Source: Desulfuromonadales bacterium (GTDB lineage Bacteria; Desulfobacterota; Desulfuromonadia; Desulfuromonadales; BM103). From it: a stretch of DNA of 64,000 nt. This document shows positions 44,607 through 54,265 of this stretch, piece by piece. The translations under genes and the position numbers were made by a program. The stretch spans positions 1 to 64,000 of the forward strand of contig JAQYVY010000001.1 of NCBI GenBank assembly GCA_030145195.1, in the 5' to 3' direction. Every line of letters begins with the position of its first letter. Position 1 is the stretch's first letter. The notes under the pieces were generated by a model. The model saw only the letters and a program-made list of their open reading frames with translations, made no database searches and had not been told where the DNA came from.

Positions 44607-46043
44607 TCACGCGTCCCTCTTCTCGCGTTCCGCGTCCCGTACAGCCTTAGCCCCTGCAAAATGATTAATCGGGCCATGTCCACCCCCTAAGGGAACCGCG
44701 TGGCGAATTGCTTCATTCATAAAAAGCTTGGCTGCCGTGGCTGCCTTCATTAATGGTTGCCCTTGGGCGAGTAGGGTGGCGAGAACGGTTGAATAGGCGC
44801 AACCGGTGCCATGGGTATTCTTGGTGTCGATGCGCTCCGCAGGCAGCTTCAGTACTGTCGTTCCTGCGAGCAGGATGTCAACAGCATCTTCTTCGCGATG
44901 TCCCCCTTTGATCAGAACGTGTCGTGGTCCCATCGTCTGTAGTGCTTTTGCCGCTTCTTCCATCTCTTCAAGGGTGCCGATCGTTTGTCCAGTCAAGGCT
45001 TCGGCTTCCGGGATGTTGGGTGTCAGCAGATAAGTATGCGGCAGCAGGTCGCGACGTAAGGCTTCAACCGCCTCCTGTTTCAGTAAGGTGGCACCACCTT
45101 TGGCGATCATCACCGGATCAACGACGCTGAGCAGGTTGTATCTCTGGATTAGACTCGCGACTCCGCTAACGATCTCGGCGTTGTAGAGCATGCCGGTTTT
45201 GATCGTGTCAGTGCCAATGTCATTTAGAACCGTTTCTGCCTGTTTGATAATAAAGTTGGCCGACGCCGGTGACAGCCCATGCACACCGAGGGTGTTCTGT
45301 GCGGTCAGCACGGTGATGGCGCTGGTGCCGTAGGAACCGAGCAGGGCAATCGATTTAAGATCGGCCTGAATGCCAGCACCACCGCTGGGGTCAGATCCCG
45401 CAAGCGTCATCACCCGGGTCGCTGCAAGCCCTTTTCTGCTATTGAACAGCAGGGCCAGCTCCCTGGCGGCCAGGGCCGGATTCGGGTCCTCGGTGATGGC
45501 GGAAATAACCGCCAGCGCGTCGGCACCAGCTTCGAGCGCGTCGGCGCCATTAGTCCAGTTGATGCCGCCTATGGCTACCAGCGGGATTTTGACGGCCCGC
45601 CGGATTTTACGCAGGGTTTCCAATCCGACCAGTTCGACGTCGTCCTTGGTGTTGGTCGGGAAGATGCTGCCGACACCAATATAGTCGGCCCCGGCCATCT
45701 CGGCTTTCAGTGCCTGGTCGATAGAGCGAGTGGAAACTCCGATCAATTTGCCTGGGCCAAGTTCTTTGCGAGCTTCATGAACCGACAGGTCGTCCTGACC
45801 GAGATGAACACCATCGGCAAAACTTTCTTTGGCAACTTCTGGATTGTCGTTCACCAGAAAGGTTGCTTTGGCTTCGTTGCAGAGTTGAACCAGCTGCCGT
45901 GCCAGGTTGATCTGAGCTTCCTGAGAGCGTTCCTTGTCGCGGTATTGCACCACCTCGACGCCGCCCCGAAGTCCCGCCTTGACGGTTTGTAGAATTTGTT
46001 CGTCTGAGCCGTGCGGTGTAATCAGATAGAGACCCTGGATCAT
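44607..46043 (-). CDS. ThiE-ThiD fusion: thiamine-phosphate synthase / HMP(-P) kinase
   Basis: 478 residues from ATG 46043 (MIQGLYLITPHGSDE). The N-terminal ThiE domain (about 1-205) has VEVVQYRDKERS, FLVNDNPEVAKE, GVHLGQDDL, GVSTRS and VAIGGINWTN; the C-terminal ThiD domain (about 220-470) has MTLAGSDPSGGAGIQADLK, VVDPVMIAKGG and NTHGTGCAYSTVLATLLA. It phosphorylates HMP to HMP-PP and joins it to the thiazole phosphate. Order ThiE then ThiD in one chain is found in several anaerobes. The preceding TPP riboswitch and terminator control it. The C-terminal KRDA is encoded by a CGTCCC heptad. Confidence 0.93.
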   Translation of the reverse strand: MIQGLYLITPHGSDEQILQTVKAGLRGGVEVVQYRDKERSQEAQINLARQLVQLCNEAKATFLVNDNPEVAKESFADGVHLGQDDLSVHEARKELGPGKLIGVSTRSIDQALKAEMAGADYIGVGSIFPTNTKDDVELVGLETLRKIRRAVKIPLVAIGGINWTNGADALEAGADALAVISAITEDPNPALAARELALLFNSRKGLAATRVMTLAGSDPSGGAGIQADLKSIALLGSYGTSAITVLTAQNTLGVHGLSPASANFIIKQAETVLNDIGTDTIKTGMLYNAEIVSGVASLIQRYNLLSVVDPVMIAKGGATLLKQEAVEALRRDLLPHTYLLTPNIPEAEALTGQTIGTLEEMEEAAKALQTMGPRHVLIKGGHREEDAVDILLAGTTVLKLPAERIDTKNTHGTGCAYSTVLATLLAQGQPLMKAATAAKLFMNEAIRHAVPLGGGHGPINHFAGAKAVRDAEREKRDA

Positions 46044-46085
46044 GATTTTTTCTCTCTCCAATAGTCGGGTTAACACGTTGAACAC

Positions 46086-46120
46086 AAAAAAACGCCAGGC
46101 TGGTGGCCACGGCGCTTACC
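46086..46120 (-). terminator. Terminator of the TPP riboswitch expression platform
   Basis: Minus strand GCGCCGTGGC ... GCCTGGCGT followed by TTTTTTT, between the aptamer and the thiED start. An attenuation-type control element. Confidence 0.75.
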
Positions 46121-46153
46121 CACTATTAAGTGTAGGTGCTCGTTGCTGACCAG

Positions 46154-46248
46154 ACCGCTTCCCTCCGCCGGTATAATCCGGATCAGGTTCTAAGGGTTGT
46201 TCCGTTGCGAAACGGAACTCTCAGTAAAGCACTTACTCCCCTAGCGGT
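46154..46248 (-). promoter_or_regulatory. TPP riboswitch (THI element)
   Basis: Minus-strand leader of thiED. The closing helix ACCGCT (46248-46243) / AGCGGT (46159-46154) is perfect. The conserved CTGAGAG and the core AACCTGATCCGGATTATACC, then GGCGGAGGGAA, are the THI-box pattern that binds thiamine pyrophosphate. A side stem TTCCGTTTCGCAACGGAA is variable. With the terminator downstream it should turn thiED off when TPP is plentiful. Confidence 0.93.
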
Positions 46249-46273
46249 GGCTCAGAAATGCTGGATGTTTTGG

Positions 46274-46459
46274 TCAGGCCAGAACAATCCGGCTATTCAA
46301 TAAATCAATTTCCTGAATGCTGCCGACGACATCGCGATGCTTGCCAAAAACATCGACGAGGCGCACCTTGCCGGGCAGGGCCAGCACTGAAGCGACATCT
46401 TCAAGTGCTGTTTCCTGATCGTCTTGAATCAGAAGAAATGGACCATCGTTAAAACACAT
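46274..46459 (-). CDS. CooT-like small nickel-binding protein
   Basis: 61 residues, MCFNDGPFLLIQDDQETALEDV then KVRLVDVFGKHRDVVGSIQEID. This is the CooT/DUF2097-like pattern: a starting Met-Cys that binds Ni through the N-terminal Cys, a small beta barrel, and a final IxEIDLxxxxI block. Some CooT proteins deliver Ni to carbon monoxide dehydrogenase; no CODH genes are near. AAAGGAT precedes the ATG. It lies upstream of the TPP leader on the same strand. Confidence 0.75.
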   Translation of the reverse strand: MCFNDGPFLLIQDDQETALEDVASVLALPGKVRLVDVFGKHRDVVGSIQEIDLLNSRIVLA

Positions 46460-46585
46460 AAGTTTATCCTTTCAATTTGTTCAAGCAACAGCCTAAAAGA
46501 TTGCTCTTAGCCTGTCAACTCTTTCCCCTTTACAGCCCCAGTCCAGAATGCTTTAATATCTGACTCTCAAGGAGGTTTTTAAGCT

Positions 46586-47713
46586 TTGATACCCGGATCT
46601 CGCCCGACTTGGGTTGAAATAGATATCGCCGCTTTACGTCACAACTTTCAGGAAGTGCAACGCACTGTTGGCGCCGATTGTGAGGTGTTGGCCGTGGTCA
46701 AGGCGGATGCTTATGGTCATGGTGCCAGTCAGGTTGCCCCGGCGCTGGCTGATGCTGGCGCAAGTCTCTTTGGTGTCGCTCTTGTCGAAGAGGCAGTGGA
46801 ATTGCGTCGACTCGGCATAGAGCAACCGATCGTCATTTTTGGTGGAGCTTTCCCCGGTCAGGAGTCAACTGTTCTGGAGCACCACTTGACCCCCATTCTG
46901 TATGATTTGACAAGTGCCCGCCAACTTGATCGCGCAGCCCATGCTGCCGGACGAACCATCGATTATCACCTTAAGGTCGATACCGGGATGGGGCGGTTCG
47001 GTTTTTCCGTTGAACAGCTTGATGCGGGGCTACCCGTCCTGAAAGAGCTGAAGCATCTCAACATGACCGGTCTCATGAGCCACCTGGCCGTCGCGGATGA
47101 GCTGGAACAGCCCTTGACTGCCACGCAGAGTGCGACCTTTGTTGCGGTGATTGAGGTCGTTGAAAAGGCCGGTTTTAACCCGCGTTATCGTCACCTTGCC
47201 AATAGTGCTGGCATTTACAGTCAGGTGCTGGCCGGGTGCAACCTGGTCCGACCGGGAATCGCTTTGTATGGAGGCTTGACCGGCGGCCCTTACCGCGGGG
47301 CGTTCACACAACAACCGGTGATGCGTTTCGTCAGCCAGATTGTCCAGCTCAAGGAGGTCGCTCCTGAAACAGGGCTTTCTTATGGGCATCGCTTTGTGAC
47401 CTCAAGGCCTTCACGCGTCGCCGCGATTCCGGTTGGCTATGCAGATGGTTACAATCGCCTGCTGACCAATCGTGGCGAGGTTCTGATCCATGGCCGCAGG
47501 GCTCCTGTCGTTGGGACAGTGTGCATGGACTGTATCCTTGTTGATGTGACCGACTTGCCCGAGGTTCAGCTCGGCGACCAGGTCGTTCTGCTCGGCCGCG
47601 ACGGCGACGACATTGTGACCGCCGAAGAGTGGGCGGACAAAATTGGCTCCATCACTTACGAGGTCTTTTGCAATATCAGCAAACGGGTACCGCGAATTTT
47701 TATCAACAGTTGA
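46586..47713 (+). CDS. alr: Alanine racemase
   Basis: 375 residues. PLP enzyme making D-alanine for peptidoglycan. VLAVVKADAYGHGASQVA carries the PLP lysine; VDTGMGRFG; catalytic Tyr in LSYGHRFVT; CMDCILVDVTD. Start is TTG 46586 with AAGGAGG ten bases upstream. The RamA-like gene begins 21 bases later and may be cotranscribed, though no functional link is known. Confidence 0.95.
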   Translation: MIPGSRPTWVEIDIAALRHNFQEVQRTVGADCEVLAVVKADAYGHGASQVAPALADAGASLFGVALVEEAVELRRLGIEQPIVIFGGAFPGQESTVLEHHLTPILYDLTSARQLDRAAHAAGRTIDYHLKVDTGMGRFGFSVEQLDAGLPVLKELKHLNMTGLMSHLAVADELEQPLTATQSATFVAVIEVVEKAGFNPRYRHLANSAGIYSQVLAGCNLVRPGIALYGGLTGGPYRGAFTQQPVMRFVSQIVQLKEVAPETGLSYGHRFVTSRPSRVAAIPVGYADGYNRLLTNRGEVLIHGRRAPVVGTVCMDCILVDVTDLPEVQLGDQVVLLGRDGDDIVTAEEWADKIGSITYEVFCNISKRVPRIFINS

Positions 47714-47734
47714 TAACACATGTATGTTTGACCG

Positions 47735-48973
47735 ATGACAATAGCTGAAAGCAGGTTCAAATTAGCTCTGGATTTGGGCACCACGACACTGGCCGGAAGT
47801 CTTGTCAATGTTGCTGGCGAAGTGGTTGCCACCTCTAGTATGGCGAATCCCCAACAAGAATTGGGCGCAGACATTTTGTTGCGCCTGCAGCAGGCACACG
47901 AGGGCTACGGGCTTCGTTTGCAAACGCTCCTGTTGGAGGGAGTGCGGGCGTTGATCGCTCAACTCACTTCTCAAGCTGATTGTCGCTCGAACCAAATCCT
48001 CTCGGCTGCTGCTGCCGGTAACCCCGGCGTCTGTTGTCTGCTACAAAACCTGCCGGTCGCTTCTTTATTATTTCCTCCGCACAAGCCACCGTACCGGCAG
48101 TTGCGCTCTCTCCCTGCTGTCGAAATAGATGCCGGATTGAGAGTCCCCTTAGAGGTTTTCCCTCTGGTCTCCGGGTTTGTTGGTGGTGATCTGGTCGCTT
48201 GCCTGCTCTCTTGCGGTGAGGTGCCGCCCGGCACTCTGCTGGTCGATATCGGCACCAATGGTGAATTGGCCTGCTGGGACGGTGACCGCTGGTGGGCGTC
48301 TTCGGCAGCCGCTGGCCCGGCTTTCGAAGGTGGCAATATCGGCACCGGCATGGTGCTGAAGCCCGGGGCAGTGACCAACGTGACCCTTGATGGCGACCGA
48401 TTCGAACTGACTGTGGCGGGAAAAGTGCCGCCTCGCGGTTTGTGTGGTAGCGGTCTGGCCGCTCTGGTGGCCGTTGCCAGGGATGGGGGCTTGATCGATG
48501 CCACCGGTCGTATTTGCTCTCCAGGCGAAGTGCCGAACAACCTGGCCCGTTACCTTGTCGAATGCGAGCGTGGCATGGCGATCTGTTTCTACCGTGATGC
48601 GTGCACCGAGCTTTGCCTGACTCAGCAGGATCTGCGCAACTTTCAACTGGCCAAGGGTGCCTTAAAAGCGGGCGTTGAGGTGCTTCTCGAGCGGGCTGGC
48701 TTTGCTCCACAAGAGGTGCCTCGGGTGCTGGTGACCGGAGCCCTTGGGACCGCACTGCCGCTTGCCGTCTTGAAAAGGGTTGCCTTGTTACCAGAGCCCA
48801 TGATAGATAAAACCCTCTTCGTCTCCAATGGTGTGCTGGCTGGCTTACAGTACTACCTGATGGCCGCCAATGGCCGTAGCGAACTGGATCATCTGCTCTC
48901 CCGGATTCAGCCGCTGCCGCTCTCCGGAACACCCGCTTTTGAGACGCGGTTTCTGGCGGCCCTGAATTTCTAG
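47735..48973 (+). CDS. RamA/RACo-like ASKHA-domain protein without ferredoxin domain
   Basis: 412 residues. ASKHA (actin-like ATPase) fold: LALDLGTTTLAGSLV at the N-terminus, LVDIGTNGELACWDG and AGPAFEGGNIGTGMVL in the middle, VTGALGTALPLAVL at the end. This matches the ATPase half of reductive activators of corrinoid proteins (DUF4445), but the 2Fe-2S domain and the linker that carry the electrons are absent. Activation of a corrinoid methyltransferase with a separate electron donor is possible; no methyltransferase is nearby. Confidence 0.8.
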   Translation: MTIAESRFKLALDLGTTTLAGSLVNVAGEVVATSSMANPQQELGADILLRLQQAHEGYGLRLQTLLLEGVRALIAQLTSQADCRSNQILSAAAAGNPGVCCLLQNLPVASLLFPPHKPPYRQLRSLPAVEIDAGLRVPLEVFPLVSGFVGGDLVACLLSCGEVPPGTLLVDIGTNGELACWDGDRWWASSAAAGPAFEGGNIGTGMVLKPGAVTNVTLDGDRFELTVAGKVPPRGLCGSGLAALVAVARDGGLIDATGRICSPGEVPNNLARYLVECERGMAICFYRDACTELCLTQQDLRNFQLAKGALKAGVEVLLERAGFAPQEVPRVLVTGALGTALPLAVLKRVALLPEPMIDKTLFVSNGVLAGLQYYLMAANGRSELDHLLSRIQPLPLSGTPAFETRFLAALNF

Positions 48974-49045
48974 AAAACCGCCGTTGCTGACGGTTTTTAT
49001 CGTTTCACAGAACTGAATCCAAAATTCTTATTGAGAGGTAATGCC

Positions 49046-50611
49046 ATGGCTGTCATTAAACGTGCACTGATCAGTGTTTCTGACAAAACTGGAATCGTCG
49101 ATTTTGCCAAGGAGTTGAATCGCTACGGCGTGGAAATTCTTTCCACTGGCGGGACTGCCAGTATGATGCGGGACGCCGGACTCGATGTGAAAGATGTTTC
49201 GGAATATACAGGCTATCCCGAAATGCTCGATGGCCGGGTCAAGACTCTGCACCCGAAGGTCCATGGTGGTCTGCTCGGGCTACGCGATAATCCGGCCCAT
49301 GTCGCCAAGATGGCAGAACATGACATCACCCCCATCGATATGGTGGTGGTCAACCTCTATCCGTTCGAGGCGACCGTTGCCAATCCCGACTGCACCCTCG
49401 AGGATGCGATTGAGAATATTGACATTGGCGGGCCCACCATGTTGCGCAGTGCGGCCAAGAACAATCAATCGGTGACTGTGATTATTGACCCTGCAGACTA
49501 TGCCGTGGTGCTGGATGAGATGGCGCAACATGCTGGTGATGTTTCCAAGCAAACCAACTTCCGCCTGGCGCTCAAGGTTTACCAGCGGACCTCGGCTTAT
49601 GACGCCGCCATCTCCAACTGGCTCGGCAAACGTCTCGATGCTGAGAGTGCCGATTTCCCCAGCGCCCTGACCTTTCAATATCATCGCACCGAGATTATGC
49701 GCTACGGCGAGAACCCACACCAGAAAGCGGCTTTCTACGTTGAAAGTGATGTCCAGGAAGCGTCTCTCGCCACTGCGAAGCAGCTGCAAGGCAAGCAGCT
49801 TTCCTATAATAATATCGCCGACACCGACGCAGCGCTTGAGTGCATCAAGCAGTTCAGCGAAGGCCCGGCTTGTGTCATCGTCAAGCACGCCAACCCTTGC
49901 GGGGTGGCTTATGGTGCGACCCCGTTGGAAGCCTATCAGAAGGCCTTCAGTACCGATACCGAATCCGCTTTTGGCGGCATCATCGCCTTCAATCGCGAGC
50001 TTGACGCGGTAACCGCTCAGGCGATCGTTGACAAGCAGTTTGTCGAGGTGATTATTGCGCCGAAAGTGACCGCTGATGCAGTCGCTGTGGTCGCGGCGAA
50101 GAAGAACGTGCGCCTGCTCGAATGTGGTGAGTGGCCAGAGCAGTCAGCGCCCCGGTTGGAGATGAAGCGGGTTAACGGTGGGATGCTGGTCCAGGAACTC
50201 GACCGCGAGCTGGCCGGCGAGCTGAAAGTGGTCAGCAAGCGGCAACCGACCGAGCAGGAGATGAAGGATCTGCTCTTTACCTGGCGGGTGGCCAAGTTCG
50301 TCAAGTCCAATGCGATCGTTTATGGTAAAGACAGCATGACCATCGGCGTTGGCGCCGGGCAGATGAGCCGGGTCAATTCTGCTCGGATCGCAGCGATCAA
50401 GGCCGAGCAGGCCGGTCTGGAAGTCAAGGGCGCGGTGATGGCTTCGGATGCGTTCTTCCCGTTCCGCGATGGCATCGACAACGCCGCAGCCGTCGGCATC
50501 TGTGCCGTCATTCAACCGGGTGGCTCAATTCGTGATGAAGAGGTCATTGCTGCCGCCGATGAGCATGGCATGGCGATGGTCTTTACCGGCATGCGGCATT
50601 TCCGCCATTGA
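49046..50611 (+). CDS. purH: Bifunctional AICAR formyltransferase / IMP cyclohydrolase
   Basis: 521 residues from ATG 49046 ([16 protein letters not shown]). The N-terminal MGS-like cyclohydrolase domain (1-190) includes [15 protein letters not shown] and [16 protein letters not shown]; the C-terminal formyltransferase has [13 protein letters not shown] and [15 protein letters not shown]. It carries out the last two steps of IMP synthesis. GAGAGGT precedes it. purD and purE follow, interrupted by a membrane-protein gene. Confidence 0.96.
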   Translation: MAVIKRALISVSDKTGIVDFAKELNRYGVEILSTGGTASMMRDAGLDVKDVSEYTGYPEMLDGRVKTLHPKVHGGLLGLRDNPAHVAKMAEHDITPIDMVVVNLYPFEATVANPDCTLEDAIENIDIGGPTMLRSAAKNNQSVTVIIDPADYAVVLDEMAQHAGDVSKQTNFRLALKVYQRTSAYDAAISNWLGKRLDAESADFPSALTFQYHRTEIMRYGENPHQKAAFYVESDVQEASLATAKQLQGKQLSYNNIADTDAALECIKQFSEGPACVIVKHANPCGVAYGATPLEAYQKAFSTDTESAFGGIIAFNRELDAVTAQAIVDKQFVEVIIAPKVTADAVAVVAAKKNVRLLECGEWPEQSAPRLEMKRVNGGMLVQELDRELAGELKVVSKRQPTEQEMKDLLFTWRVAKFVKSNAIVYGKDSMTIGVGAGQMSRVNSARIAAIKAEQAGLEVKGAVMASDAFFPFRDGIDNAAAVGICAVIQPGGSIRDEEVIAAADEHGMAMVFTGMRHFRH

Positions 50612-52113
50612 TCGGCGGACGGAACGTGGTGAATAACTTTTGCTCTTCCCGTAAAGCCGTCTTTGCTGCTTTGCTGGTGATTACTTTCGTGGTGTTTGGG
50701 AATACCTTCCTGAACGACTGGACGTATGACGATATCCCAGTCATCGTCGAGAACTCCGACATTCGCTCCCTGGCGAATTTTCAGGAGGACACCTATCCCA
50801 CTCGGCCGCTCCGAGAGTTGAGCTATATGCTTGACTACAAACTGTTCGGTGATCAGCCCGCCGGATACCACTTGCAACAGAATCTCTGGCATGCGGCAAA
50901 CGGCTGTCTGTTGTTTCTACTGATGTCTATTCTTGGAGTCGCCCCGGGTTACGCTTTTCTGGGGTGTCTGCTCTTTTTGGTTCATCCAATTCAGGTCGAG
51001 TCGGTAGCAAGCCTGGGCCATCGCAAAGAACTGCTGCCGCTTTTTTTCGGTTTGCTGGCACTTCTGGCCTACGTCAAGTCTTTTGCTGTTTCCGGGCTGC
51101 GACGCTGGGCCCTGTGGCTGACTTGCGCGGTTTCCTATCTATTGGTCCTGAAAGGCAATCAGACTGCAGGAACGTTGCCGCTGCTTTTTCCGGTCTACGA
51201 ATATCTTTACCTCGAAAAAGACAGACGGCTGCTGTTGCGGTATCCGTGGGCGTTTGGCCTGATATTGCTCTTGCTTGTCGGGGCCTGCGGTTTCTACTAC
51301 ACCGAGAATTTTGATTTTCAGCAGTCGTTGCTACAAATGTACGCACAGAATGGTGCTCCAGGCACCAAAGAGTATTTCCCGCTTTTTCTGGTGGCACTGA
51401 AGCTTCCACTCCTCTATTTAGGGAAGCTGTTGTGGCCTTTTGACCTGGCACCGGAGTACGTCACCGAGTTCTCTGTAAGCTATCTGCAGTGGGGCAGCCT
51501 TGCGGGAGCATTCCTGTTTTGTGGGTTGTTGACTCTGTTGGTTCGCCGACGGAGGTCGGTTTCTGGGATCTCTTTCGGTCTTGCCTGGAGTCTGGTTCTT
51601 TATATCCCGGTATCAAATGTTCTACCGGTGCACGCTTATGCAATGGCGGACAGGTATATGTATCTGGTCTTGCCGGGTGTTTCCATGGTTGTAGCCGTGG
51701 CCTTGCAGAAGTTGGATGCCAAGCTTGTTAATAAATGTGTTGTGGCGATCCTTTTGGTGCTGGCGATCTTGACGATTATGCAAAATCGTCACTGGAAAAA
51801 TCATTACTCTCTGTGGACACATGCGGTTATGGTTAATCCTGAGTCCAAGGGAGCCCACTGGTCTGTTGCCGCATCGTATGCCCGGGCCGGTGAACTGCAA
51901 AGGGCTAAAAAACATTTCCAAAAGGTCCTCGAGTTGGACCGCTTTTTCGTCCATGCCTATCTTGAATTGGCCAAGTTACATGAGCAGGAAGGGGATTTGC
52001 CCGCAGCGCAAAAGAATTATGAAATGTTTGTTCGCTACGGACAATATCAGTTTCCTGCGGAAGCGATGCGAATTAAAAACTACCTGAAGTTTAGAAAGAT
52101 GGATAAAATCTGA
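50608..52113 (+). CDS. TMTC-like multi-pass membrane protein with C-terminal TPR units
   Basis: 501 residues. About 10 membrane helices with PMT/TMTC-type loops: [48 protein letters not shown] and [20 protein letters not shown]. The D-D and HP(I)xxES residues fit a dolichol/polyprenol-linked glycosyl transferase. Two TPR units follow at about 415-480 ([20 protein letters not shown]). The function is O-mannosylation or similar transfer to exported proteins, by homology only. It overlaps the purH stop by 4 bases (TTGA) and uses a rare start codon (TTG 50608 or GTG 50626). Confidence 0.75.
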   Translation: MIGGRNVVNNFCSSRKAVFAALLVITFVVFGNTFLNDWTYDDIPVIVENSDIRSLANFQEDTYPTRPLRELSYMLDYKLFGDQPAGYHLQQNLWHAANGCLLFLLMSILGVAPGYAFLGCLLFLVHPIQVESVASLGHRKELLPLFFGLLALLAYVKSFAVSGLRRWALWLTCAVSYLLVLKGNQTAGTLPLLFPVYEYLYLEKDRRLLLRYPWAFGLILLLLVGACGFYYTENFDFQQSLLQMYAQNGAPGTKEYFPLFLVALKLPLLYLGKLLWPFDLAPEYVTEFSVSYLQWGSLAGAFLFCGLLTLLVRRRRSVSGISFGLAWSLVLYIPVSNVLPVHAYAMADRYMYLVLPGVSMVVAVALQKLDAKLVNKCVVAILLVLAILTIMQNRHWKNHYSLWTHAVMVNPESKGAHWSVAASYARAGELQRAKKHFQKVLELDRFFVHAYLELAKLHEQEGDLPAAQKNYEMFVRYGQYQFPAEAMRIKNYLKFRKMDKI

Positions 52114-52248
52114 CGCTGATGTGTTGTTTTGATGGTAACTCGTAGAACTTGTTGGTATCTCTGGCCGTAGTGTTTGTTGGCCCTTGTTGATTTATGACGT
52201 GAAGGTTTTTTATCATCGCGAATCATCGTTTTTGAAAGGTTTTGAGCT

Positions 52249-53520
52249 ATGAATATACTTGTTGTTGGTGGTGGTGGTCGTGAACACGCACTGGTCTGGA
52301 AAATTGCACAGTCACCTCTGGTGAAAACGATTTACTGTGCTCCGGGTAATCCAGGGATCGCCGGTTTAGCCGAATGCGTCCATATCCCTGCTGAGGATAT
52401 TGATGCACTGCTTGATTTTGCCACAGCTGAGAAAATAGACCTTACCGTGGTCGGCCCCGAAGTGCCCTTGACCCTGGGTATCGTCGATCGGTTCCAGGCT
52501 TGCGGGTTGGAGATCTTTGGCCCGAACCAGGCGGCGGCCCAGATTGAGGGCAGCAAAAGCTTCTCCAAGGATCTGATGGCCAAATATGCAATCCCGACGG
52601 CGGCCTATCAGACCTTTACTGATCGTGACGCCGCGGTCGCCTATATTAACCAGCAGGGTGCGCCCATCGTCGTTAAAGCCAATGGCTTGGCAGCCGGTAA
52701 GGGTGTGATTGTCGCTATGTCCGTGCAACAGGCAATCGCCGCGGTTGACGACATCATGCTCGACAAGGTGTTCGGCACTGCTGGTGCCAGTGTCGTCATC
52801 GAAGAATTTATGGAAGGTGAAGAAGCCTCGTTCTTTGCTTTTACCGATGGCAAGAATGTTTTGCCGCTGGCCTCTTCTCAAGACCATAAGCGTGCCTTCG
52901 ATAACGATGAAGGGCCAAATACTGGCGGTATGGGAGCCTACTCCCCGGCCCCGGTGGTTACGGCGACGCTGCATGATGAAATTGTCGAGACGATTGTCAA
53001 GCCGACGATTGCCGGGATGGCTAGCGATGGTTGTCCGTACAGCGGCATTCTCTATGTCGGTCTGATGATCAAGGACGGTAAGCCGCGGGTGGTGGAGTTT
53101 AATGCCCGTTTTGGCGATCCTGAAGCTCAGCCGCTGTTGATGCGGATGAAGTCGGATATTGTGCCGGTGCTGCAAGCTTGTGCCCGTGGCAATCTGCGGC
53201 AGGATTCCATCGAATGGCATGACAAAGCTGCTGTCTGTGTGGCTATGGCTTCCGGTGGTTACCCTGGCGATTATGCGAAGGGTTTTGAAATTAGCGGGCT
53301 GGATGAGGTTCTGGCTATGGATGACGTGGTGGTTTTCCACGCGGGCACCAGCCTTAAAGATGGTAAGATCGTCAACGCTGGTGGCCGGGTTCTTGGTGTC
53401 ACCGGACTTGGCTGTACGGTTGCCGAGGCGATCGACCGGGCCTATAGCGCGGTCGAAAAAATTAACTGGAACGGCGTGCATTTCCGCAAGGATATTGGGC
53501 AAAAGGCTCTGAACCGTTAA
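52249..53520 (+). CDS. purD: Phosphoribosylamine--glycine ligase (GAR synthetase)
   Basis: 423 residues. N domain VVGGGGREHALVWKI and YCAPGNPGIAGLAECV; ATP-grasp region PIVVKANGLAAGKGVIVA, EEFMEGEEASFFAFTDG and VEFNARFGDPEAQPLLMRM. It makes glycinamide ribonucleotide. It lies between a TMTC-like gene and purE. Confidence 0.97.
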   Translation: MNILVVGGGGREHALVWKIAQSPLVKTIYCAPGNPGIAGLAECVHIPAEDIDALLDFATAEKIDLTVVGPEVPLTLGIVDRFQACGLEIFGPNQAAAQIEGSKSFSKDLMAKYAIPTAAYQTFTDRDAAVAYINQQGAPIVVKANGLAAGKGVIVAMSVQQAIAAVDDIMLDKVFGTAGASVVIEEFMEGEEASFFAFTDGKNVLPLASSQDHKRAFDNDEGPNTGGMGAYSPAPVVTATLHDEIVETIVKPTIAGMASDGCPYSGILYVGLMIKDGKPRVVEFNARFGDPEAQPLLMRMKSDIVPVLQACARGNLRQDSIEWHDKAAVCVAMASGGYPGDYAKGFEISGLDEVLAMDDVVVFHAGTSLKDGKIVNAGGRVLGVTGLGCTVAEAIDRAYSAVEKINWNGVHFRKDIGQKALNR

Positions 53521-53521
53521 A

Positions 53522-53655
53522 GGTAAAAGGTAAAAGGTAAAAGGTAAAAGGTAAAAGGTAAAAGGTAAAAGGTAAAAGGTAAAAGGTAAAAGGTAAAAGG
53601 TAAAAGGATTCAGCGTCGCTTGCTTTTCACGTTTAACTTTTCACGTTTAAATGAG
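53522..53655. repeat. Tandem GGTAAAA array (12 copies) with a complementary partner
   Basis: Twelve identical GGTAAAA heptads (53522-53605) begin two bases after the purD stop. After a 15-base gap, CTTTTCACGTTTAACTTTTC continues as two ACTTTTCACGTTTA-type units (53622-53649). The second arm partly complements the first. No coding sequence lies here. Confidence 0.85.
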
Positions 53656-53663
53656 GTTAACAA

Positions 53664-54188
53664 ATGACTGAACAACCGGTGGTCGGCATCCTGATGGGAA
53701 GCGACAACGACTACGAGATTATGAAAGAGACGGCGGTGGCCCTCAAACAGTTTGGGCTTCCTTTTGAAATGACCGTTTCCAGTGCGCACCGTACTCCCGA
53801 GCGGACCGCCAAATTTGTTCGGGAAGCGAAAGGACGCGGAATCAAGGTCTTGATCGCCGGTGCCGGGGCTGCTGCCCATCTGGCCGGAGTGATCGCGGCT
53901 GAGACCACTTTGCCCGTGATTGCCGTGCCGATTGATTCTACGCCCCTTAACGGCTTGGATGCCTTGCTTGCCATGGTGCAGATGCCCGCCGGGATTCCGG
54001 TGGCAACTATGGCCATTGGCAAGCCTGGAGCGCGCAATGCCGGAATCTTTGCGGCGCAGCTTTTGGCCGTGAATGATGAGGAATTGACAGGAAAATTAGT
54101 TGCCTTTAAGGCTGAGATGGCTGCCGGCGTGGAGCTCAAGGCTGAGGCGCTCAAGCGGCGTCTGGACGAGGATTTCGGTCAGTCCTGA
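53664..54188 (+). CDS. purE: N5-carboxyaminoimidazole ribonucleotide mutase (PurE)
   Basis: 174 residues. GILMGSDNDYEIMKETA, VSSAHRTPERTAKFV, AGAGAAAHLAGVIAAET and GLDALLAMVQMPAGIPVATM are the class I PurE pattern. It converts N5-CAIR to CAIR; its partner purK was not seen in this window. Third purine gene of the group. Confidence 0.95.
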   Translation: MTEQPVVGILMGSDNDYEIMKETAVALKQFGLPFEMTVSSAHRTPERTAKFVREAKGRGIKVLIAGAGAAAHLAGVIAAETTLPVIAVPIDSTPLNGLDALLAMVQMPAGIPVATMAIGKPGARNAGIFAAQLLAVNDEELTGKLVAFKAEMAAGVELKAEALKRRLDEDFGQS

Positions 54189-54238
54189 ACTGATTCTGGC
54201 TTTTTGCCGCTGAGACGATGATAAAATCCCTGCTCAGC

Positions 54239-54265
54239 TTGACACGGATTTTGTAATCATATTAT
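54239..54265 (+). promoter_or_regulatory. Possible promoter of resB-ccsA
   Basis: TTGACA, 15 bases, TATTAT. The spacing is short, so it is only a candidate. Confidence 0.4.

Noticed and set aside
47964-48932. 322-residue minus-strand frame over the RamA-like gene
   Set aside because: Arg/Pro/Ser-rich shadow translation with no domain.
52366-53502. 378-residue minus-strand frame over purD
   Set aside because: Shadow of purD; no ribosome-binding site or domain.
53522-53605. GGTAAAA array as a CRISPR or phage attachment site
   Set aside because: Pure 7-base tandem repeat without spacers; no cas or integrase gene.
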